Shown here piece by piece: positions 1 through 9,997 of a stretch of DNA of 54,791 nt. The notes under the pieces were generated by a model. That model ran no database searches. It saw only the letters and a list, made by a program, of their open reading frames with translations, and was not told the DNA's origin. Numbering within the stretch: the stretch's first letter is position 1; each line of letters opens with the position of its first letter. The stretch lies in contig JAYMTF010000094.1 of NCBI GenBank assembly GCA_036897485.1, positions 1-54,791 of the forward strand. Direction: 5' to 3'. Origin of the DNA: Pelargonium nanum. Lineage: Eukaryota; Streptophyta; Magnoliopsida; Geraniales; Geraniaceae. The translations under genes and the position numbers were made by a program.

Positions 1-2
1 GC

Positions 3-3000
3 TCTCATGCACTTAGCGAGAATATTGTTATTGAGTCCTTTCAGTCTCCTTTCGAAGAGATTAAGTCTGCTGCTTCTTATGCCCTTGGCAATATTGCTGT
101 TGGTAATTTGTCAAAGTATTTACCTTTTATCTTGGACCAGATTGATAATCAGCAGAAGAAACAATATTTGTTGCTTCACTCGTTGAAGGAGGTGGGTTTC
201 TTTTGCAATTATTAGTTCCCATATAGCTGACTGTGACAGCTTAAATGTGATTTCTCATTTTCTTGTCATAATTTTTATTTCCTCTAATATTTTGCAGGTA
301 ATAGTTAGACAGTCTGTAGATAAAGCAGAGTTCCAGGATTCTAGCGTTGAGAAAATACTTAAACTGCTCTTCAACCACTGTGAAAGTGAGGAAGAGGGTG
401 TTCGCAATGTAGTAGCTGAATGTCTGGGTAAAATTGCACTAATTGAACCTGCAAAACTTGTACCTGCACTTAAGGTATCATCCCATAGAAGCAAACGAGT
501 TGCTCACTTTCATTATGGTTATAACATTTATTATTTATGGGCTTTGCGTCAATGTTTTGTTTTACTGCAGGTGCGAACAACCAGTCCAGCTGCGTTCACT
601 CGAGCAACGGTTGTCATTGCTGTGAAATATTCTTTAGTAGAAAGGCCAGAGAAGATAGACGAGATCATATACCCTGAAATCTCATCGTTCCTGATGCTTA
701 TTAAGGATCAAGATCGAGTAAGTCTTAATCCACATTCATCTGATGGTTTTATCAATGCATATGTATCAGTGGTGTGTCACGTTATCATTATTTTGTAATG
801 GGCATTATGCAGCATGTTAGGCGTGCAGCTGTGTTGGCCTTGAGTACAGCGGCTCATAATAAGCCTAACCTCATAAAGGGGCTCCTTCCAGAATTATTGC
901 CACTTCTTTATGATCAAACAATTGTTAAGGTAACTTGAGATTTTGACACTTTTTTGTTCTGAATATATCAATAATTGAAATTGAAGTTGATGAGATCAAT
1001 ATTAATGAAGTTTTGTTATGTTTATGTTTTTATTGTTTTAGTTACTTTTCATGTGATGTGCTGGTATGGTATTTGGAACTCGTGTTGTCAAATATTAGGG
1101 CTAGTTTATAATATAGAATAGAGCTGTTTAGTTGTTCTTTTAACTTCTTTGGGAAATAAAGGATGGGTTGTAAACTAAATTACACAAGTGTCAGAGTATT
1201 GAGCTAAGCTAAAAGATAGTCCCTGATAGAGCTTGCAAAACCGAGCTTGGGCCTGAACTAGCCAGGCCGGAAAATGCAAGTAGGCCTGATTGCCAGTGAT
1301 TCCCCCTGGGAAGCAGCTCTTTTTGCTAGCATTATAGGCCGCGGGACAGAGTCAGGCCAAGCCCGCTCGGGCTGGAGCCTGAGCGGGTTGGGCCAAAACG
1401 TCTGTATGCTTAACGGGCCACTTTTTGCCGGTCTGGGCCCGGTATTATCGTGGCAGATAAGTGATGAACCGCGGGCCGTTGGGCCATTTACCAGCTCTAG
1501 TCTCTGAGCTTCTGAGTCCTGTTCTATTTTGGTGTCTTGTTACGTTGCTCCATTGTGCCCTTTCTTGATGGATTAGATTATGCATTTCCAAAATTAGATT
1601 TTATTATTTCATGTTATTTGTTTTGTTTACTTTTTTTCTTTACCATTAATAGTCTCATCTTGTTTTCAATTTACTAATGCAGCAAGAATTGATAAGAACA
1701 GTGGATCTTGGTCCTTTCAAGCACGTTGTGGATGATGGACTTGAGCTCAGGAAAGCGGCTTTTGAATGTGTGGACACTCTTTTGGACAGTTGTCTTGATC
1801 AAGTGAATCCTTCATCATTCATCGTTCCTTACCTTAAATCTGGTCTGAATGGTGAGTCTCTCTAATTTCAGCCATCTTCTTTTCTTTACTTATCTATATG
1901 TTTTCTTATTCCCTTTATGGATCTGGTTTTGTAGAATAGAACATTTCTTTCGTATTTTCGTAGCAGAACACTTGATGTTTATATTAGGAAATTAATCACT
2001 TTTGAGTACTCATAATTAATTGCAAGTTCAAATTTAGGTAGCGTTTGGAATAAAAAAATTGGAATGAGAATGGGAAAGACTCCCATTCCAGAGTCGTTTT
2101 CATGACCAAAATATCTAATCCTAACTTTGATCCTTGATTCCCAATTCTGAACAAAAATTCTGATCCAAACGCTACCTTATTGATTACAGTGTGGTTCCTG
2201 AAATCACTCAGTAGTCAATACCTTGTGGTTTAGTTTTGGCTATTGGCAGCCTATAGCTCTCGGTTTGCATCACAATTTATGGAAAGTTTCACTTCGAAGT
2301 TAATACACAATTGTCACGTGGAACTAGTTTTGTAGTATCCAACGTTGCCTATGCTAAGAATGAAACATGACGGTAGTTATTGATTACGTTTACTCGTTGG
2401 TTTCGGTTCTTCCAGATCACTATGATGTGAAAATGCCTTGCCATCTTATTCTATCGAAACTTGCCGATAAGTGCCCTTCTGCAGTCCATGCAGGTCAGTG
2501 TATAATCTAATTTGATAGTTCATGCCAACCAGACGCTATGGATAGTTTTTTTTCTTTCTTTCTTTCTCATGTGTTACTCTTTTCAGTGTTGGACTCGCTG
2601 GTAGATCCTCTCCAAAAAACTATAAATTTTAAGCCAAAGCAAGATGCCGTCAAGCAGGAGGTGGATCGTAATGAAGACATGATTCGTAGTGCACTTCGAG
2701 CAATTGCATCATTGAACCGCATAAGGTATGTCCCCTCACTCTATGTTTTTGCATGAATTTGCACCCTATAAATAAGGGTGAGCCTTGGCGTCACGTTCAA
2801 GATTGTTGCCTTGTGACCTTGAGGTTACGGGTTCGAGTCAGGAAAACAACCTCTGCAAAGTGGGGAAGGCTGTCTACATTAATGAGACCTTCCTCAGACC
2901 TAGAGGCTAGAGCTAGCAAATGGGCTAATGGCTCAACCGGGCCAGGCCGGGCTGAAAACGCATGCATGCTTATCGGGTCACTTTTGCCGGCCCGGAGCTG

Positions 3001-3529
3001 GTCAATGATGGCCCACAGGATTGTTGCCTTGTTACTTTGAGGTCACATGTTCGAGTCAGTAAAACCTCTCTGCAGCAAGTGGGGGAATTCGCCCTGGGCC
3101 GGCAAAAGGTTGCCCGATAAACATGCATGTGTTTTCGGCCCGGCCAGTTTGAGCCCAAGCCCATTCAGATTTGGCCCAATTCTGGCCTGCAAGTCATCAA
3201 TGGCCCAGGATGACAAAAGTGCCTTGAGAAACATGCATTTTTTTGCCCGACCCATTTAGGCCGGAGCAAAGGCCCATTTTCCAGCTCTACCAATTTAGGC
3301 CGGAGCAAAGGCCGGAACAATAATGAGAGCTTTGTTATATCATGGCGGTGAATCACTCTAGTTGAGGGAACCATCTATATTCTACATCGTCCAGTAAATC
3401 TTCTGCTCTTCATTATTATTTAAATTCTGCAGCGGAGGAGATTGCAGCCATAAATTCAAGAACCTCATGACTGAAATATCAAAATCTCCTACTCTATGGG
3501 ACAAATACCATTCAATCCGGAACGAGTGA
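3..3529 (+). CDS. CAND1: CAND1, cullin-associated NEDD8-dissociated protein 1 (C-terminal part, 5' end outside window)
   Basis: Partial gene. Exons read as 3-191, 298-474, 571-717, 813-929, 1683-1851, 2416-2493, 2587-2725 and 3433-3529; all junctions are GT-AG and keep phase, giving about 370 residues that end in HSIRNE and a TGA. The protein is a run of HEAT-type helical repeats (for example [19 protein letters not shown], then [20 protein letters not shown], then [16 protein letters not shown]). The ending, [18 protein letters not shown] followed by a short tail, is typical of plant CAND1. CAND1 wraps around unneddylated cullin-RBX1 and exchanges substrate receptors of SCF ubiquitin ligases; the plant mutants are known as eta2 or hemivenata. 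The family is about 1,220 residues long, so roughly 70% lies upstream. Two large introns (930-1682, 2726-3432) hold transposon debris, and a small MITE sits in the 1852-2415 intron. Confidence 0.95.
1227..1499. mobile_element. hAT-like MITE in CAND1 intron with 8-bp target duplication
   Basis: GC-rich block in an AT-rich intron. It begins TAGAGCTTGCAAAA and ends in the complement of TAGAGCTGGTAAATGG, so the termini are inverted repeats. Flanks are GTCCCTGA (1219-1226) and GTCTCTGA (1500-1507), an 8-bp direct repeat with one mismatch, as expected for hAT transposition. It has no coding capacity; the open frame across it is accidental. Confidence 0.65.
2037..2176. mobile_element. 140-bp MITE (PIF/Harbinger, Tourist-like) in CAND1 intron
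   Basis: Perfect 13-bp terminal inverted repeat: GGTAGCGTTTGGA at 2037-2049 and its complement TCCAAACGCTACC at 2164-2176. It is flanked on both sides by TTA (2034-2036 and 2177-2179), the 3-bp target duplication typical of PIF/Harbinger. The inner part has the motif GGAATGAGAATGGGAA. Diverged relatives occur at about 8078-8149, 28235-28430, 31566-31749 and 41568-41735. Confidence 0.8.
2769..2900 (+). mobile_element. Au-like tRNA-derived SINE remnant
   Basis: Carries the hallmark core of plant Au-type SINEs: GCCTTGGCGTCACGTTCAAG (A-box region), CCTTGTGACCTTGAGG, then GGGTTCGAGTCAGG (B box) and GGGGAAGGCTGTCTACATTA. It lies in the last CAND1 intron. No clear target duplication was found, probably because the 3' side was disturbed by the adjoining hAT-like element. 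A second partial copy of the same core is at 3013-3090. Confidence 0.7.
2908..3289. mobile_element. hAT-like GC-rich element enclosing a second Au-like SINE fragment
   Basis: Termini are TAGAGCTAGCAAATGGGC at 2908-2925 and the complement of TAGAGCTGGAAAATGGGC at the right end, an 18-bp inverted repeat with two mismatches. The interior is rich in GGCCCG/CGGGCC. At 3013-3090 it contains GATTGTTGCCTTG, TTTGAGGTCACATGTTCGAG and TGCAGCAAGTGGGGG, which is the same SINE core as at 2769-2900 without its 5' head. No matching 8-bp flanks seen. Confidence 0.55.
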
Positions 3530-4857
3530 ACATGTTTCAAGTTTTCCTCTTGCAATGCTAATCTCCGAGTATTCCTGCAACGAGTGAAAGAGAGCGTAGT
3601 CAAAAGAACTACAGGAGGAGATGATGTATAGTCTGGGAAAGAGATACAAAAGGTAGTGACTTTCGGTCAAATATAGGATTTGTCGGGGAAAAATGTCGCA
3701 CAAGAAGCATAGCACCGGATATGGAGAAACTCCTCGAGACATTGTTCTTATCCTTGGAACCTCGTGCCTGAGTTTCCTTGTATAGTGTTGAGTACTTTTA
3801 TGCTAATCTCCCAAAAGTTTGCGACCATGTGACCGTTTTATTTCACAACTGAAATTCTTGTGTTTCCTATTCGTTTTGCTCTTCGACGAGGCACAGAATG
3901 CAGAAAAATGATAGCAAGAGATGATTGGTTGTGTTTTAAGAGATTGAATATATTTACTAATGCTCTCGTCACAAAAGCTAAATGGTGTCTCTCTTTTATG
4001 TATAAGAATTTGTATTGTTTTTGTCTTTTTTTTTTGTTAAAGTTTAAATTTTGTCTGTGAATTTTGCATATGAATACAATTTGATCCCTAAACTTTTCAA
4101 TACAAAACTCAAGATGATTTCTGCCGTCAATTTCTGTCACTATTTCTGTTAAGTGATTTGACGTAAAATTTAATGTCACGTCGATTAATCAAAACCCTTA
4201 ACACTTATAGAGAAAAGCACAAGGATCTTCTCCCGAACTAAGTATAGAGCAATAATACAGAATCAATTTAATAAATGATGAACTCAAAATTAAATCTCAA
4301 AGCATTCAACTTGGAAACATGAACTGAAAAATGAAAACTTATGGCTAAGTGTCGGAATAATTGGTGGTTGTCGTCACTCGGCCAAGCTTTCGTTTTAGTG
4401 AGAACAGAGACGAGAGTGGATGTACGCTTGGCGTATTTTCATTCGTCCAAGTTATCACTAGAATATGTGATATGACAACTCTAAATAACTGACACATCAC
4501 AGTGTACAAATATTAACGGTTCCGTCAGTGAATTTGACGGAATGTCCTTACAAGGCTCGATTATCGAAGAAGTTTGGACTAAATTGGCTCTTTCGCCTAC
4601 CTTTTGGACTGAAATGACATGTTTGATAGTTCAGAAACCAAAATGGCACGAATTGGATAGTTTAGAGACCATTTTGGACCTTCTTCCTTCAATTTTCAAT
4701 GCCCTCATTTTGTAATTTTATCATCACCATTCGGTCCATGTGGGCTTTTGTGGTATTTGTAACAGACCGGGAAACTCTATCGACCGGACCGGACCGGGAA
4801 ATTCCATTATTGTTTTGCTTCGAGTTTTGAAAATTTCAAAAGTGAAGCAAAACAAAA
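3530..4857. other. Intergenic spacer CAND1-SPF30
   Basis: Presumed CAND1 3' UTR and SPF30 5' region. From about 4040 to 4690 there is repeat-like DNA with the wording common in plant spacer repeats (a phrase on 'TTTGATCCCTAAACTTTTCA', then ACGGTTCCGTCAGTGAATTTGACGG, then a stretch ending in TTTGGACC). No open frame with recognisable content and no RNA gene seen. Confidence 0.5.
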
Positions 4858-7800
4858 ATGGAAGGAGGAGCTGGAGGAGAAGAGCTCAGCACTGAAGAGC
4901 TCGCTTCTAATCTCTCTACCTACAGAATCAACCTTGACCAGGTTTTTATCTTCTTCATCTTCCCCGATTGATTTGATTTTCTTACTTCTACTTCCTCACT
5001 TTATTGTAATTGGGTATAAGGGCTTGTGTTCTGTTTGGTTGCCGAGAAAACCCATGATAAATGTACTGGAAAGGAGGAAAATTTGGAATCTTTACCCATT
5101 TTTCCTATTGTTTTGTTAATTTATTCCCGAGCAGCCAATTAAGCTGACAACTTTTTGAGTATGAATAACCCTGTCGGGTTTATTATCTATTCTCTAGGGT
5201 TTATGCAGATGAAATTTGGGATTTTTACTCAATTTCATGGACAAGCTCATTTCGTTTTCGAATTATTGCCAGTATGGTTGTGGTTTCTTGTGCTGTGATA
5301 TTGTTTCACTTGAGGAGTCTTTGGTTTCTTGTAAAAGTTTTTTTTTTTTTTTTTTCTTTCCGATAAGCCTCTTATTGATATTATCAGAAATGTGATTGTG
5401 TAACATAAGACATTTCATTGTGGTTGATGATACTAAAATGCAATGAAGTTACACTAAGTCCTAAGGTATGCCAGTAGCTGGTCATTTGGCTTCTTCAAGT
5501 TACTATGATATTATCTTTGCTTTAATACACACACACACATATTGAAGTTATACTCAAAAGTATCATGAATTGTTTATGTTCTTACCAAGACATTTTGTGC
5601 CAAGTGGTTAAAACACTTTAGATTCCCTCTGAGATCTCAAGTTCGAGCCTCCTTGTCGACGGTATGGGGTGGGATTTGTGGGGTGGGGGTTTAGGGTGAC
5701 GCTCTCTTTGGAGAGTGAGAAACATTGTTACTTCGAGTATGATGTCTGTTACTGATAAAAAAAAAATTGTTTATGTTCTTGGACAAGGGAAGGTTGCGGC
5801 TTATTTTAGTTTCTCTCCGTCCCAAAACAAGTGTCCACTTTCTTTTATGGGTAGTTAGTTATGCATAGATTACCAACAATATTCGTAAGATAAGTTAGTC
5901 AGAACTCCTTAAGTTTGTTACAAGAGTACATGAGGTGTAAAAGTTAAAACTCAATCCTAACTAACTTATCCTCAATTTTTACATTTTTTGAAAAGTGGAC
6001 GCTCATTTTGGGACAGTGGGAGTACATGTTATACATATTTTTGTTTCTTTCTTCTCTGAAGTAGTTTATGGATTTGCATTTTTGCAACTTCTCTTTCAGG
6101 TCAGACAACTTTTGGTTGATGATCCGGGAAACACCGAATATGCAGACATGGAAAAGGAGCTTCAAGAGGTGATTCTTTGTTATTATTTCTTACTTTTCAT
6201 TCTTGTATATATTTTTCATATTCATTTAATTTCTCTTGTTGTGTATGTAAGTTCTTTCTATTTCTTCATCCGTATACTCTCCTATTTTTTGTGTTTCTGC
6301 TTGAAATTGTATTTAGAACAAACAGAATCGGACATATTCTCTGGTATTACAAGGCCCACCCTAGATATCATTGTTTGGACTATACATTTTTAGTGCAGTT
6401 ATCTTTCTTTCATCTTTCTGTTCCGTCTTCTGAATCAATCATTGTGTTGCTCAAACAAGAAACAACAGTTCATTTTCAATGATTCCATAAAGGTTTGTTT
6501 CAGTTCTGGTTGTCATCGAGGTGAAGATGAGTTACATGTTATATGGGAGTTCTATAGAGTTCCAAAAGAAAAAAGATGCTTCATGTTAAATTTTAGGACA
6601 ATGCCAAAATTCCCGTCACTTCTAACATGATTCCTGTGCAGGTGCTATTTATTGTGATGGCCAACCTGCTTCTTTCCTGTTTTCAGATGTTCACACTGAG
6701 ATTATAAGTTTTAGTTTTAATGATGATTTGGTCTTGTAATGTCATAATACCTGTAATTATGTACTTATGTCTGGACTGAAGTAGTTGTGATGCAGGTGAT
6801 CTCTTTGACAGAAGAACTCCTTGCAGCTGCAAAGCAAAATGAGATATCGGATATTGGGACAAGTGCCAATGGATCACCCAGTTTTTCCCATGCAATGGGG
6901 ACCTCCCATCTCGAAATGGTAATTCATCCTTGACTTTGGCTCTATGCTTGCTGGCGCTGTGTAGGAAATGTGTTTATGCTTTTCATGAAATTAAAATTTA
7001 TGGATTTGGGCTAGTCCGTAAAACTCTTGTGCATTAGGGTTGTGGAATATAGTTGGAAAGGACCTGTATTGTGACTGGCATTGGACTAGGATAACATAGT
7101 TTGTTATTACGTTTGAGAATTACTACTTCTGGTAGCATTTAGTGTTATATTGTATATGTTGTTTCTTATTAGAGCTGACAATTCATGTTAACGTGTCATG
7201 TTAGAGGTCAAATATGTGTTTTGTGGGTCAACAGAAACACAACGAGTTTAACAATTGTGTTGGGGTGTCATGTTCATGTCGAATTTGCCTAAACGAGAGA
7301 TGAGGTGAGTTGCTGTTGATGTTCCTCCTAATCTCTGCTTCCACTCTCTTATATTGGATGATATGGATTTGGACGATAGGTGTAGGCTTGTGAGTGAGAA
7401 AGAAAAAAAGAGAGATGAAAACAAATTAGATAGGAGATGCAAAGAAGAGATAATAATTGATAAAAGAATGCTATGAGTTAATACTATTGACATATTATTT
7501 AACATTAATCGTGTCCTGCATGTTGTACAAGTTCAACACGAGCACGGCAAGATTGCTAAACCCAATAAAAACATGAAATGTTTATAAATATGTTGGGCCC
7601 AAATTGCCTACTTTATTTCTTATTCAGCCTTTTCTCCTCTACTCTTCGTCCTTTTGTCATTTAACAGTTTTCAAATACCCCCAGCCCAAACATAGTAAAA
7701 TTGTGTTGATGGTGTAAATGAACTGATATTGTCATTTTATGTATCTAGTAATGTTTTTTTACTTACTCTTCGGCTCATATTGTCTTTTGTTTTCCCCGCT

Positions 7801-9542
7801 AGGAACTGGAAGATAGTTCTGATCATCATGGAAAATTTCCTATTGGTGCAAAAGTTCAGGCTGTTTGGAGTGAAGATGGGGAATGGTACGTATAGTAGAT
7901 GTTTTTATTCCGATTATATGTAACCATGAACTTCTTTTCATTTGCTTTACCTTTTTTGCCTTGTTTGATTAGTTAAATGTTCAGGTACAACGGAACCGTT
8001 GAGGCTCATACTCCAAATGGATATTATATAACTTATGAGGAATGGGGGAATAAAGAAGAGGTAATTTATATCTTGAAGAATGAGAATCTCATTCGCATTC
8101 CCATTCTTGATTCCTATTTCTGAACAAAAATTCTAATCGAAACGCTACCTATTTTTAGTCATGGTTAAATATGTCACTGACATTTAAGGGTTTCAGGTTG
8201 ATCCTGATAATGTAAGAGCAGTTGAAGAAGGACCTGTGAACGCTTTAGTCGAAGCCGAAAAAGTAGCTGAAGCTACAAAACAAGCAATCAAACGGAAGAT
8301 TGCTCAAGCTGCATCTGTTGACTTCCAGTCAAGAACTTTACCAGCAAAGCTCCGTATAGAGCCTGATGATCCCGAGGATGTGGTAAGTAATATCCAAGTC
8401 AGCTTCCAAAAAATCTTGGGCATCCGTGTACCAGTTGGTATTGACTATCGTTTCTATTCTCTTTTTCTGGTGTTTGGTCATCATTTTGTCTATAATACTA
8501 AGTAGCTGAAGGTTCTGCGACAAAATTGTTGAAATTTGAGTCGCTTCTCTGTTTTATCATTTGAAAAAAAAAGGAACTCCAGATATGGGGCACTGTTATT
8601 GATTCAGGAGGTGGGACACCACTAGGCTTCGACAGTGATGTTGACACTTGACAGATTGAGCTGAAATTTGCACGGCCCATCAAGCATGACCGCACAGCAT
8701 TGTGTTGTGCCTAGGCTGTATTTTCACATTTTGAGGCTGTTTGAGCTATAAATAGCTGCTGCATAGCTTCTTGTATTGTTTAGCTTATGTTTTGATTTAT
8801 TGAATTTAGCGAGAACTAGGGTTGATATGTTTACCTAGTACTTGGGCTGTCACTAATTTTATATACTTTGGTGACATTTTTGCTTGGTTTAAAATTTACA
8901 GAAAGCTGTCAAACGCAAGAAGATACATTCCTTTAAATCGAAGATGCGAATGGAACAGCTAGAAGTCACTCAAAATAAGCGACAGAATGCTTGGCAGCAG
9001 TTCCAAACTGCCAAAGGCAAGACTAAGAAGGTTTGTCTAATTAAGGCTGTAAACTATTTTTCACTGAGTCGAGCTCCAGCCCATATCTGTAAGATAGTTC
9101 AAACTCGAGCCAAGCTCGAGCCGGTAAAAAAGTTACCGAGCAGAGCAGAGCTTAAGAATTTTATGCTCGATTTGGCTCGAGCTCTAAAAGCTCGTTCAAA
9201 CTTGAGCCAAGCTCAAGCCCAAATCTATAAGCTCGTTTGAATTCGAGTTGAGTAAAAAAGCAATGAGCCGAGCCTAACAACTTTAGGCTCGATTTGGCTC
9301 AACTACAACCCTATGGCTCTGCTTGAACATTACTGCCATTGGATTTGAATAGATATTTGTTTATTTTGTTATACTAGGTTGGTTTCTTATCGGGGCGCAA
9401 GCGAGAGAGCATCTTCAAGTCCCCGGACGATCCACAGGGTAAGGTTGGGGTGACGGGCAGCGGGAAGGGACTGACAGACTTCCAAAGGAGGGAAAAGCAC
9501 TTGCATCTCAAGGGAGGCGCAGCGGAGACCACCGATGAGTAG
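4858..9542 (+). CDS. SPF30: SPF30 / SMNDC1-like splicing factor with Tudor domain
   Basis: Eight exons: 4858-4941, 6100-6168, 6796-6918, 7803-7885, 7985-8060, 8197-8382, 8902-9030, 9378-9542; all GT-AG and in phase, giving 304 residues, the usual plant length (about 300). The start is set by MEGGAGGEELSTEELASNL, the family N-terminus. A Tudor domain at about residues 103-163 has the aromatic residues of KVQAVWSEDGEWYNGTV and YYITYEEWGNKEEV, which bind symmetric dimethylarginine on Sm proteins in this family. After it come lysine-rich segments (KAVKRKKIHSFKSKMR, then FKSPDDPQGKVGVTGSGKGL) conserved in SPF30. The human protein is needed for tri-snRNP entry into the spliceosome. Intron 1 (1.16 kb) holds a SINE and a Stowaway-like MITE. 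The neighbour upstream is CAND1, as I recall it also is in Arabidopsis. Confidence 0.93.
5584..5764 (+). mobile_element. tRNA-derived SINE with perfect 16-bp target duplication
   Basis: In SPF30 intron 1. The A-box-like stretch TTGTGCCAAGTGGTTAA and B-box-like AGTTCGAGCCTCC lie near the 5' end, and the element ends in an A-run. The 16-bp flanks AATTGTTTATGTTCTT (5568-5583 and 5765-5780) are identical. The 181-bp body is inserted in sense with the gene. Confidence 0.85.
5808..6023. mobile_element. Stowaway-like MITE in SPF30 intron 1
   Basis: Left end CTCTCCGTCCCAAAACAAG with TGTCCACTTTC, right end AAAGTGGACGCTCATTTTGG followed by GACAGTGGGAGTA: diverged forms of the Stowaway ends CTCCCTCCGTCCC / GGGACGGAGGGAG. 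It ends about 75 bp before exon 2. Same family as 14717-14979 and 24327-24547. Confidence 0.7.
7165..7560. repeat. hAT-like repeat in SPF30 intron 3
   Basis: Begins AGAGCTGACAATTCATGTTAA and contains the 'CGTGTC ATG TT' and 'GGGTCAACAGAAACAC' wording shared with the blocks at 30760-31200, 41365-41560 and 42375-42870. It ends in GTTCAACACGAGCACGGCAA. Degenerate and non-coding. Confidence 0.45.
8383..8901. other. SPF30 intron 6 with an unexplained open stretch
   Basis: Between exon 6 and exon 7. At 8574-8651 the sequence is open in one frame and reads ELQIWGTVIDSGGGTPLGFD, ending TGA. It does not match SPF30 family sequence and the neighbouring exons join in phase without it. Its origin is unknown. 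Confidence 0.4.
9050..9315. repeat. hAT-like repeat in the last SPF30 intron
   Basis: Several copies of CTCGAGCC / GGCTCGAG wording (GAGCCAAGCTCGAGCC, GATTTGGCTCGAGCTC) make an imperfect inverted structure between exons 7 and 8. Same style of degenerate short element as at 1227-1499. Confidence 0.5.
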
Positions 9543-9859
9543 CTACTCATCATTTTCGCCTTTCTGGGTACGCATATCTGCCTTACGAGGATTCAGTTTG
9601 TCTTTAGTTTTTGTTTCAGACACTGAATGTTTAAGGATCGTATTGAGGATGATTCATCATGTGAATTGAGAATAGGGGCTGGTGTTTGATGATTGTGTTG
9701 CAACTCACAACTGTACTTTGATGTCAGATTGATTTTGTTTATTAGCAGAAGAAGAGCCCTCGTAGTATTCTTCTTGGTGTCCTTTTTTCGGGTAAATTGC
9801 ATTAAACTGTATTAGAACTTTGCACGTGTTGCACACAACAACTGTATTAAATTTTGATG

Positions 9860-9997
9860 TAGAGCTGTCAAATTTAGGGTCGGGTCGAGTTTTGGGTTCC
9901 AGGCATAAAATACACGTGGTTAGCGGGTTTACATGATGAACCCGACCAACTTTGGGTTGGGTTAGGGTCGGGTGTAGTGTCCAAATTGCTAGCTCTA
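9860..9997. mobile_element. Short hAT-like MITE
   Basis: 138 bp with inverted ends TAGAGCTGTCAAATTT and (reverse strand) TAGAGCTAGCAATTTGG. The interior has GGGTCGGGTCGAG and GGGTTGGGTTAGGGTCGGGT. The 8-bp flanks do not match, so the insertion is old or the ends are slightly misplaced. Confidence 0.55.

Noticed and set aside
1274..1507. 77-codon frame with Gly/Pro/Leu-rich product in the CAND1 intron
   Set aside because: It lies within the GC-rich hAT-like element; low stop density follows from base composition. The same applies to the frames at 2753-3374.
5590..5660. Possible tRNA gene (A and B box)
   Set aside because: No cloverleaf closes; the A-tail and target duplication show it is a SINE. 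The same holds for 11590 and 18961-19194.
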